Shown here: positions 26,056 through 35,935 of the stretch, piece after piece
How positions within the stretch are numbered: the first letter of the stretch is position 1
How the letters are laid out: each line of letters opens with the position of its first letter
Assembly: GCA_019247305.1 (NCBI GenBank)
Contig: JAFAPC010000049.1
Location: 1 to 64,000, forward strand
Direction of reading: 5' to 3'
DNA length: 64,000 nucleotides
Source of the DNA: Pseudonocardiales bacterium
GTDB taxonomy: Bacteria; Actinomycetota; Actinomycetes; Mycobacteriales; Pseudonocardiaceae
Notes under the pieces: generated by a model
What the model was told of the DNA's origin: nothing
Databases searched by the model: none
The model's input: the letters and a program-made list of their open reading frames with translations, nothing else
Made by a program: the position numbers and the translations under genes

Positions 26056-26355
26056 TCACCAGACGCTGATCACCCCAGCCAGCCCGCCGGCCATCGCTCC
26101 GAGCAGCACCGCCAGGGCGAGCACCGTCCAGACCGACAGGCGCCTTCGGGCATGCGCCGGTCCGCGCCTGGGCGATACCGCGCCGACTGGGCGAGAAGGG
26201 GACCTTTCCCCGGGTAGCCCGGATCCCACTGGGCCGGATCCCACTGCACTAGATCTCATCGTGGAGGCCTGCGCCCGCAACGCGGCGGACAGCCGCCGGT
26301 GTATCTCGTCGGTCACTGCGTTCCTTATCGACGTCGAGGATGCGGTCCCCACCAA
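26056..26355 (-). CDS. Small single-pass membrane protein downstream of an ECF sigma factor
   Basis: A 99-residue protein with a basic, Ser/Pro-rich N-terminal two thirds and one C-terminal helix (WTVLALAVLLGAMAGGLAGV). It starts 28 bp after the sigma-factor stop. Position and topology (cytoplasmic N-terminus, one helix) would suit a minimal anti-sigma factor, but no zinc-binding His/Cys motif is present. Function unknown. Confidence 0.6.
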   Translation of the reverse strand: MVGTASSTSIRNAVTDEIHRRLSAALRAQASTMRSSAVGSGPVGSGLPGERSPSRPVGAVSPRRGPAHARRRLSVWTVLALAVLLGAMAGGLAGVISVW

Positions 26356-26383
26356 GCGGGCTTGCCCGCGGGAGCGCGGTGAC

Positions 26384-27076
26384 TCACTTCTGCTCCAGAA
26401 TCCGTTGCAGAGCGTCCAGCGCGCGGCTGGCGCTGGACTTCACCGTGCCGCGGCTGACGCCGGTGGCCTCCGCGATCTCCGCCTCGCTCATCCCCCCGTA
26501 GTAGCGCAGCACCAGCACCTCGCGTTGCCGCGGCGGGAGCTGGCCCAGCGCGACGACCACCGCCTGATGCTCGGTGGTCAGCATCGCCAGCGATTCCGCG
26601 GAACGCGCGTTGGCCTGGTGCGGGGGCACGTAGCCGCGAGCGGTCTTGCGACGGCGCAGCACCGAACGGGAGCCGTTGACCACCGCGGTGCGCAGATAGC
26701 CCAGCGCGGCCGTCTCGTCGCGCAGTCCTGACCAGTGCCGATGCAGCCCGGTGAACGCCTCTTGCACGACGTCTTCGGCGGTAGCCGTCTCATCGACCAG
26801 CAGGACGGCCAACCGCACCAGCCGCGTCCGGTGCTGGCGGTACAGATCCTCCAACGTCAGCGGGGCCTCGACAGTGCTGTCTCGGTAGCTGTCTCGGTGA
26901 CGGTCTATCGGGCCGTCCATCGGGTCACTCAGGGAGCCGTCGGCTGGAACCTCGATCGGGGCGTCCAGCACCCGCAGGTGGCGCAGCGTCGCCTCGACCG
27001 AGTGCTGCACGGTCACGCGGTCCAGCGGTTCGTCGGGGGCCACGCCGGAAACGTACTGCGGCCACCTCAGGCCCAT
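26384..27076 (-). CDS. ECF sigma factor, SigE-like family
   Basis: A 230-residue protein. Region 2 is LEDLYRQHRTRLVRLAVLLV through ATAEDVVQEAFTGLHRHW; region 4 is LGQLPPRQREVLVLRYYGGM, then SEAEIAEATGVSRGTVKSSA SRALDALQ. This is the actinobacterial sigma-70 factor, SigE family. The N-terminal 55 residues are an extension, so a start nearer MDGPIDRHRD is also possible; 27076 is the first ATG that avoids overlap with the divergent aldolase remnant. The partner downstream is a small membrane protein. Confidence 0.88.
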   Translation of the reverse strand: MGLRWPQYVSGVAPDEPLDRVTVQHSVEATLRHLRVLDAPIEVPADGSLSDPMDGPIDRHRDSYRDSTVEAPLTLEDLYRQHRTRLVRLAVLLVDETATAEDVVQEAFTGLHRHWSGLRDETAALGYLRTAVVNGSRSVLRRRKTARGYVPPHQANARSAESLAMLTTEHQAVVVALGQLPPRQREVLVLRYYGGMSEAEIAEATGVSRGTVKSSASRALDALQRILEQK

Positions 27077-27159
27077 CCGATCGCGTCTGGATGGACGGGT
27101 GAGCCATACTGCCCCGCACGCCGTAGCTTGTCCCGCCGAATAACCGGAGATCACTCCCT

Positions 27160-27952
27160 ATGCCTATCGCGACGCCCGAGGTCTACAGCGAGATGCTGGA
27201 CCGCGCGAAGGCCCAACGAGTTCGTGCACGTGGTGGCGGCGAAATACCTGGTCAATGTCGTGTTGCACACCGGCCACTGCCCGGAGAACAAGCTCGACCG
27301 CTTCGTCCGGCCACTGATCGCACTCTCCCCGGAGCGGGTGGACCACGGGGAGAACCCCCGGGCCAGTCGCACATGGGGGACGGCTCGGCCACCGAGCTGC
27401 TGGCAGCCTACGTGACGGCGAAAATCATCGTGGAGGTGGAGATCGGCGTCGTCGACGGTGAGCAGGACCGTTACCTGCTCACCGCGACATTCGGCAAGAT
27501 GCCTGGCGGGTACAAACCGGGCACTGTGCAGCGTCGGCCGGAGACCGGCGAAAATGGGCCAGCAGGTGGCCGCGCGCAAGCTGGGGCTGCCCGGTGATTC
27601 CCAGCCACTGACCCTGGTGTGCCACGGCAGGTCAGGTTCGAAGCTGACGAAGATCCACGAGGCGCTCTCCTACGGGGTGGTCAAGATGAATGTCGACATC
27701 GACACCCAGTACGCTTTCATCCGCCCGGTCGCCGATCACATGTTCACTGACCACATGTTCACCAACCACGCCGGGGTGCTCAAAGTCGACGGCGGGGTCG
27801 GCAGCAGGAAGGTCTACGACCTGCGGTCCTATCTCAAGCTGGCCGAACAGTCGATGGCCGCCCGGGTGGTGCAGGCCGGCGAGAACCTCCGGTGCGCCCG
27901 GCCCACGCTGGCCCGTTGCCGACCGCGGCACCACGGCAGGAGGGAGCGATGA
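27160..27952 (+). pseudogene. fba: Decayed class II fructose-bisphosphate aldolase
   Basis: Recognisable aldolase segments are scattered over two frames: the start MPIATPEVYSEMLDRAKA, then HVVAAKYLVNVVLHTGHCPE NKLDRF, AKIIVEVEIGVVDGEQD, LVCHGRSGSKLTKIHEAL and SYGVVKMNVDIDTQYAF. Compared with intact enzymes, about 60 residues after position 18, several in the middle and the loop between IGVVDGEQD and RYLLTATFG are missing. The zinc and catalytic HTDHC site reads HTGHC, losing the catalytic Asp. A small tandem duplication DHMFTDHMFTNH is also present. The gene cannot make active enzyme. It keeps its usual neighbour, the DUF3151 gene, and a GGAG ribosome site. Confidence 0.9.
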
Positions 27953-28365
27953 GCGTGCACGGCAACCTGCTGGGACCCAACCCGACGCTGCTGCCCGAGC
28001 AGCCCGCCGCCGAGGCGGCCTTGGCTACGGCGAACGATCCCGCCACGGTGGCCGCCGCCTACCCCGAGTTCTCCGCCGCCTGGGCGGCGCTGGCGCAGCG
28101 GGCGCTCGACGAGGGGGACGCCGTCGCCGGCTACGCCTTCGCCCGCACCGGCTACCACCGTGGCCTCGACCAGCTCCGCCACGCCGGCTGGAAAGGTCAC
28201 GGACCGGTGCCCTACTCGCACCGCCCCAACCGCGGTTTCCTGGCCGCGCTGGCCGCGCTAGCCCGGGCGGCTACCGAGATCGGCGAGGACGTCGAGGCCC
28301 GTCGGTGCCGGGAGTTCCTCAACGACTGCGACCCCGCCGCAGCCGAAGCGCTGGGTCTGAACTGA
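27949..28365 (+). CDS. DUF3151 domain protein
   Basis: A 138-residue protein with the DUF3151 pattern: GNLLGPNPTLLPEQPAAEAA near the start, YPEFSAAWAALAQRAL, then AYAFARTGYHRGLDQLRHAG and a C-terminal CREFLNDCDP. Function is unknown. In actinobacteria this gene usually follows fba; here it survives intact behind the decayed copy, overlapping its end by 4 bp. ATG 27949 has a strong AGGAGGGAG site. Confidence 0.9.
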   Translation: MSVHGNLLGPNPTLLPEQPAAEAALATANDPATVAAAYPEFSAAWAALAQRALDEGDAVAGYAFARTGYHRGLDQLRHAGWKGHGPVPYSHRPNRGFLAALAALARAATEIGEDVEARRCREFLNDCDPAAAEALGLN

Positions 28366-28403
28366 CGGCCCGGATCGCTGATAGGTCAGGATCGCTTCAG
28401 AGC

Positions 28404-30236
28404 TCAGAACGGTGCTGCGTCGTGGTGGGAGTCGGGCTCTGGCGGAGGTCCCGGCGGTGGCTTGGTGTCGGCTTCGGCCAGCCTGGCCTCCCAGATGCAC
28501 GAGGTCTCCCAGCCCTCGTCTGGCGGGACGACCAGTGGTGGGGCTGGTCCATCCCGGGGGATGGGGTCGGGTAGCGGTTCAATGATCGGGGCCGGGCTGA
28601 TGAGGTAGCTATGGCCGAGTCGGCTGCGCCAGTGGAACAGGCCGGGCTCGGGCTGGTGCAGCCGCCAGCCGCCGTCATGCTTCAGCCGATGATCGTGGCG
28701 GCAGACGTTGCCGAGGTTGGGCTCGGTGGTGGCCCCGCCGCAGGCATGATCAAGAGTGTGGTCGATGTCGGCGCTGCCAGCGGGGGCACGACAGCCGATC
28801 ATGATGCAGGTCCGGTCACGGATCTGGACCTGCCGGCGCAACGCGGCGCCGGGGAAGCGCCGAGTGGGGTCAGCGGTAGGACCTTGGTGCGCGGTCGTGT
28901 GCTGGTGGACCAGGTCGGTGACCACAGGTGCCCAACCGCCTAGCGCGGCGAGGTCACTGGCGAGCTCGTGCAGGGTGCTGACGGGGACCTGTAGTTCCAC
29001 GATCTGCCGGCACCCGGTCGTGCGGGTGGGCCAGCCGAGGGGACGGGCTTGCGTGATGCCGCAGTGCAGCAGCTGCCCGTGCTCGTCGGTGACGGCAAAA
29101 CGCCACTGCCCCCGGGCCAGGGCGCTGGCCTGGGCGCGCGCCAGCCCGGCGTGGACGGGTCCCCAGCCGGCGAGCTCGCCGGGATACTCGTCATGTCCGA
29201 GCAAGGTGGACAGCCGTACCCGCAGTTCCATGCTCCCGCCAGACGGGCGCCGCTGCGGCGCCGGGTCACCGGCCGCGCCGCGCCCGTCCTGAGCCGCCGC
29301 ATCGCTGTCCCCGGGTCTGCTGTCACCGGGTCGGTTGCTGCTAGGTCTGTTGCTGCGAGATCCCTCGTGGTCGAGCCCCTCGTCGCGGGGTTGGTCGTGG
29401 CTGGCGGGTGCGTTGTCTGCGTTGCCCTGGGTGGCGCGGAGGCGCTCGAGGATGGTGCGGTCATCGAGCCCGGTGTAGGTGCCGTCGGTCATGCCCAGGA
29501 ACAGATCGGCGCGGATGTGGTCGATGGGGCGGGGGTCGCCAGCGTGCTTGGCGGCTTTGGCCAGGGCATCGATGTGCCCGCAGGCGGCGGCGACCCGGTC
29601 AACGGGCAGGTTGAGGCCGGACAGGTTCGCCGAGCCGTCCGGGTTGCGGTGGCCGACCACCCTCCGCTCGACGAGGGCGTGTTCGTAGCGGCGCTGTGCC
29701 CACTCCGGATCGATGGCGATGGCCATCTTCTTGATCTGATCGATCAGCTGACCCGTGGTCAACGTCGGCACCCGGGCAAGCACGGCACCGCACAGCGCGC
29801 GGGCCGCCTCGGCGGATAGCTCGATTGTCCATTCCGACAGCACCCGAGCCCGGGGTTCATCGATGAGCCCGGCGTCTAGCGCGGCGTGCACCTCAGGCAG
29901 ACGGGTGATCAGGTCATACGCCAGCCAGAACTGAGCATCAGCGGCGCGGCGGGTCAGCACCAGCGCGGCGCGGATCTCATCAGCGGAGAACTCATCCGGG
30001 ACCGCCATCCGCCGCAGCTCATCACCAGCGGGTGCCGGGCCGCACAATCCGACCTCGACCATGGCCGCCATCAACTGGGCCCGCTCGTGATTGACCTGCC
30101 GATACCGGGCCTTGAGCACCTGCACGCAATCAAAACCCGACAACCGGGCCAGATCGATCCCGGACAGCACCGCAGACAACCGGGGCCCCGGCGGAATCTC
30201 CGCCAAGTCCCCCGGAACCACCTGCCGATCGAACAC
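28404..30236 (-). CDS. DUF222 (13E12-type) protein with HNH nuclease domain
   Basis: A 610-residue protein. The N-terminal DUF222 region contains LARLSGFDCVQVLKARYRQV and LARVPTLTTGQL. The centre is a low-complexity linker (SNRPSSNRPGDSRPGDSD). The C-terminus is an HNH fold (RDRTCIMIGCRAPAGSADID HTLDHACGG, NLGNVCRHDHRLKHDGGW). These genes are abundant in actinobacteria and often associated with mobile DNA, as in the mycobacterial 13E12 family, but no self-splicing or homing evidence is visible. Starts with GTG. Confidence 0.9.
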   Translation of the reverse strand: MFDRQVVPGDLAEIPPGPRLSAVLSGIDLARLSGFDCVQVLKARYRQVNHERAQLMAAMVEVGLCGPAPAGDELRRMAVPDEFSADEIRAALVLTRRAADAQFWLAYDLITRLPEVHAALDAGLIDEPRARVLSEWTIELSAEAARALCGAVLARVPTLTTGQLIDQIKKMAIAIDPEWAQRRYEHALVERRVVGHRNPDGSANLSGLNLPVDRVAAACGHIDALAKAAKHAGDPRPIDHIRADLFLGMTDGTYTGLDDRTILERLRATQGNADNAPASHDQPRDEGLDHEGSRSNRPSSNRPGDSRPGDSDAAAQDGRGAAGDPAPQRRPSGGSMELRVRLSTLLGHDEYPGELAGWGPVHAGLARAQASALARGQWRFAVTDEHGQLLHCGITQARPLGWPTRTTGCRQIVELQVPVSTLHELASDLAALGGWAPVVTDLVHQHTTAHQGPTADPTRRFPGAALRRQVQIRDRTCIMIGCRAPAGSADIDHTLDHACGGATTEPNLGNVCRHDHRLKHDGGWRLHQPEPGLFHWRSRLGHSYLISPAPIIEPLPDPIPRDGPAPPLVVPPDEGWETSCIWEARLAEADTKPPPGPPPEPDSHHDAAPF

Positions 30237-30276
30237 GAGATCACGCTATAACGCGCCACCGACAAAACCTGCTCGC

Positions 30277-32685
30277 TCACCGCGCTTGCGGAGGTGCGGC
30301 CGCCGGCAGGGCGTCAAGCACGGCGGCGAGCACGGCGCCCAGCACGATGATCGCGCCGGCTTTGTCCAGTGGGTCGTTGCCGTTACCGCATTTGGGCGAC
30401 TGCACGCAGGAGGGGCAACCCGTCGGGCACTCGCAGGCGGCGATGGCATCTCGGGTCGCGCTCAGCCAGGGTGCCAGCGCGGCGTGCGCCCGGTCGGCGA
30501 ACCCGGCGCCACCGGGATGCCCGTCATGCACGAAGACCGTCGGCTCTCCGGTATCCGGGTGCCGCGCGGTGGACACACCACCGATGTCCCACCGATCACA
30601 GGTGGCGACCAGCGGCAGCAAACCGATCGCGGCGTGCTCAGCGGCGTGCAACGCCCCCGGCCAGGCGGCCGGGGGCAACCCGGCGGCCCTCAGCGCCTCC
30701 TCGCTGAGCGTGTACCAGACTGCCCTGGTGCGCAGCGTGGAAGGTGGCAGCTGCACCGGCACCGCGTCGAGCACCTGCCCTGAGGCCAGCTGCCGCAGGT
30801 AGCTCACCACCTGAGAGGTCACCTCCACCTCACCCAGAGCCACCGACACCCCGCCGCAGCGCTGCTGGTGGCGCACCGAGACCACGCGGATGTCGGTGGT
30901 GGTGCGAGCCGTGGTATGCCACGGCGGCTCCTCGGGATGTACCAGCGCGAGGCCGCAGTCCAGATCCAGCTCGTCGACCACGAAGGACTCACCCCGATGC
31001 AGATACACCGCACCGGGGTGCACCGCAGTACACGCCGACCCAGCCTCGACCGTGCCGAGCAGCCGGCCAGTGTCGGCTTCCACCACTGCCACCTGGTCTC
31101 CGCCGCCACCGCGGATGTCGACCGCAGGGTGCGGGCGCTGACGCGCAGCGGCCCAGAACCACCCACTCGGGCGGCGACGCAGTATCCCCTCCGCAACCAG
31201 GTCAGCGACCACCGATCGGGCCGGCTGGCCGCCCAGCTCCTCCAGGCAGGCTTCGGTCAGCGGCAGCTCGGCGGCCGCGCAGGCCAGCTGCGGTCGCAGC
31301 ACGTAGGGGTTCATCGGGTCCAGCACCGTGGCTTCCACCGCCGTGCCGAGCAGCGCAGCACTGTGATGAACCAGGTAGGTGTCCAGCGGGTCATCCCGAG
31401 CAATGAACACCACGAGCGCTCCCGATCCGGCCCGCCCAGCCCGTCCGGCCTGCTGCCAGAACGACGCTCGGGTGCCGGGGTAGCCGGCCAGCACCACCGC
31501 GTCGAGCCCGGCGATGTCCACCCCCAGCTCGAGTGCGTTGGTGGAGGCCACCCCGAGCAGCTCCCCGGAGTCCAACGCGGTCTCCAGCGCCCGGCGCTCC
31601 TCGGGGAGGTAGCCCGCGCGGTAGGCGGCGATCCGGGACGCGAGCTCACCCGCGCCGACGGCGCTCAGCGCCCGCTGGGCCCCCAGCGCCGTCAGTTCGG
31701 CGCCGCGGCGGGAGCGGACGAACACCACGGTGCGGGCGCTCTCGATCACCAGCTCAGCCAGCAGCCGGGCGGCCTCGGCCCCCGCCGAGCGGCGCACGGA
31801 CGCACCGTTCTCCCCGATCAGCTCCGCTAGCAGCGGTGGCTCCCACAGCGCCACGGTGCGCTCCCCGCACGGGGAGGCGTCCTCGGTGACGACCACCGTG
31901 TCCAGGCCGGTGAGCCGGGACGCTGAGGCACCCGGGTCGGCCACCGTCGCCGAGGCAAGCACAAACACCGGCGCTGCGCCGTAGTGCGCGGCGAGGCGTC
32001 GTAACCGGCGCAGCAGCAGGGCGACGTGCGAGCCGAACACCCCCCGGTAGGCGTGACACTCGTCGATCACCACGAAATGCAGCCGCCGGAGCAGGCGCGC
32101 CCAGCGGTCATGCCAGGCGAGTAGGCCGTGGTGCAGCATATCCGGGTTGGTGAACACCCACCGGGCGTGCGAGCGTACCCAGTCCCGCTCCGCCCGCGGG
32201 GTGTCGCCGTCGTAGCTGGCTGGCCGCACCCCGGCCAAGCCCAGCGCCCGCACCGCCCGAATCTGATCGGCCGCCAAGGCCTTGGTGGGAGCCAGATACA
32301 GCGCGGTGGCCTGCTGGTCGGCCAGCAAGTGGGAAAGCACTGGCAGCTGGTAGGCCAGCGACTTGCCGGATGCGGTTCCGGTGGCGACCACGACGTGGCA
32401 GCCCGCCCACGCCAGGTCCGCGACGGCGACCTGGTGTGCCCACGGTGCCGTCACGCCCGCTGCGGCCAGTGGTTCGCGCAGCCGGTCGGGCACCCAGGAG
32501 GGCCATCCCACCGTCGTCGCCGCCCGGCCGGGAATCGTCGTGACGTGGCGCAGCGGTGACTCACCACGGGGGGCAACCGGATCACCGGGGGTGCCAGCGA
32601 GCAGCCGCTGCAGCAGAGCCTGCCCGCGCCCCTCATCGGGCGCCACCGTCTCGGGCTTGCGGTCCCTCACCACGTCTTCCACCAC
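30277..32685 (-). CDS. DEAD/DEAH-box helicase with DUF1998-type zinc domain
   Basis: An 802-residue protein. Motif I ATGTASGKSLAYQLPVLS, DECH box VVIDECHAYRG, motif III ASAT and motif VI QQAGRAGRAG make a complete SF2 core. The C-terminus carries CECPTGCPSCVQSPKCGNGN, the four-Cys DUF1998/MrfA-like zinc site. Relatives (YprA/MrfA) act in repair of mitomycin-type DNA damage. In mycobacteria a homologue lies near topA, consistent with the topA and hppA genes just downstream here. GTG start. Confidence 0.93.
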   Translation of the reverse strand: MVEDVVRDRKPETVAPDEGRGQALLQRLLAGTPGDPVAPRGESPLRHVTTIPGRAATTVGWPSWVPDRLREPLAAAGVTAPWAHQVAVADLAWAGCHVVVATGTASGKSLAYQLPVLSHLLADQQATALYLAPTKALAADQIRAVRALGLAGVRPASYDGDTPRAERDWVRSHARWVFTNPDMLHHGLLAWHDRWARLLRRLHFVVIDECHAYRGVFGSHVALLLRRLRRLAAHYGAAPVFVLASATVADPGASASRLTGLDTVVVTEDASPCGERTVALWEPPLLAELIGENGASVRRSAGAEAARLLAELVIESARTVVFVRSRRGAELTALGAQRALSAVGAGELASRIAAYRAGYLPEERRALETALDSGELLGVASTNALELGVDIAGLDAVVLAGYPGTRASFWQQAGRAGRAGSGALVVFIARDDPLDTYLVHHSAALLGTAVEATVLDPMNPYVLRPQLACAAAELPLTEACLEELGGQPARSVVADLVAEGILRRRPSGWFWAAARQRPHPAVDIRGGGGDQVAVVEADTGRLLGTVEAGSACTAVHPGAVYLHRGESFVVDELDLDCGLALVHPEEPPWHTTARTTTDIRVVSVRHQQRCGGVSVALGEVEVTSQVVSYLRQLASGQVLDAVPVQLPPSTLRTRAVWYTLSEEALRAAGLPPAAWPGALHAAEHAAIGLLPLVATCDRWDIGGVSTARHPDTGEPTVFVHDGHPGGAGFADRAHAALAPWLSATRDAIAACECPTGCPSCVQSPKCGNGNDPLDKAGAIIVLGAVLAAVLDALPAAAPPQAR

Positions 32686-32828
32686 ACTCAGCGTGCTCGA
32701 ATCGACCCACCAGCGACACCGGCGGAGGCGGGCAACGCCGGCAGGCCTAGACTGATCGGCCGTGACGCCGTCTCACGGGGCGGCCGAGTCAGCATGCTGC
32801 ACGGAAACCAGGGAAACCAGGAGGACAG

Positions 32829-35147
<2,319 letters not shown>

Positions 35148-35188
35148 GTGCTCCGTCACGGGCGCCACCACTCGTCGTTAGTCCGGGT

Positions 35189-35779
35189 ATGGCCCTCTCG
35201 CGTCACGGATCTGGTGTCGTCGTTGTGGCTCTCATCCTGGCGCTGGCCGGATGCGGTTCCACTGAGGGCAAGCCCGCAGCCGCCGCCGCGCCGCAGGGCG
35301 CGGATCCGGTCGTGTGGGCAGGCACGTTCTGCAGCGGTCTCGGTGATGTGATCACCGGGGTGTCCGCGATGGCGAAGGCGCCGCCGACCCCACAGGGCCA
35401 GAAGGATGGGCTGCTGCAGTTCTCCGATACCGTCCAGCGGGCCTTCGCGCACACCGCTCACCAGCTCCAAGTGCTCGGAGCACCGCGGGTCACCGACAGC
35501 AAGCGGATCCAGGACACGGCGGTGAGTTTCTTCATCACCGCCGCCCAGACCGTGGGCGACCAGCGCGCGAGATTCGCCGCGTTGGACGCGAAAGATCCTG
35601 ATTTCGTGCAGAAAGCCAGCCATCTCGCGGGCCCTGATCTCAGTGCCGCCAGCACCCAGATCCGGGAGCTGACCAACAATAAGGAGCTGGCGCCCGCGTT
35701 TGCGGCCGCGCCGGTCTGCCAGCAGCTGAGGGTTGCGGGCGGTGGGGGGATTGCCGGCTCAGCCGGCGGTCACCGATAG
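35189..35779 (+). CDS. Small lipoprotein of unknown function
   Basis: A 196-residue protein with a lipoprotein signal (MALSRHGSGVVVVALILALA, lipobox LAGC at about 19-22). The mature part is helical with two Cys residues (FCSGLGDVITGVSAM, VCQQLRV) that may pair. It lies 41 bp after hppA in the same direction. No known family is recognised; similar Cys-containing four-helix lipoproteins are frequent in Pseudonocardiales. Confidence 0.75.
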   Translation: MALSRHGSGVVVVALILALAGCGSTEGKPAAAAAPQGADPVVWAGTFCSGLGDVITGVSAMAKAPPTPQGQKDGLLQFSDTVQRAFAHTAHQLQVLGAPRVTDSKRIQDTAVSFFITAAQTVGDQRARFAALDAKDPDFVQKASHLAGPDLSAASTQIRELTNNKELAPAFAAAPVCQQLRVAGGGGIAGSAGGHR

Positions 35780-35935
35780 CGTCACCGCGCTGGGTGACCC
35801 GCGTGGCGATGGGCCAGAATGCTGGTTGTTCGCGGCGGGTTGTGCGACGCTGACTTCCCCCTCGGGTTGCCTGGTTGTGCACACTGGGGCGCGGGGGTCG
35901 GGGCATGAGGAGTCGCACACCGAGGTGAGTTGAGC

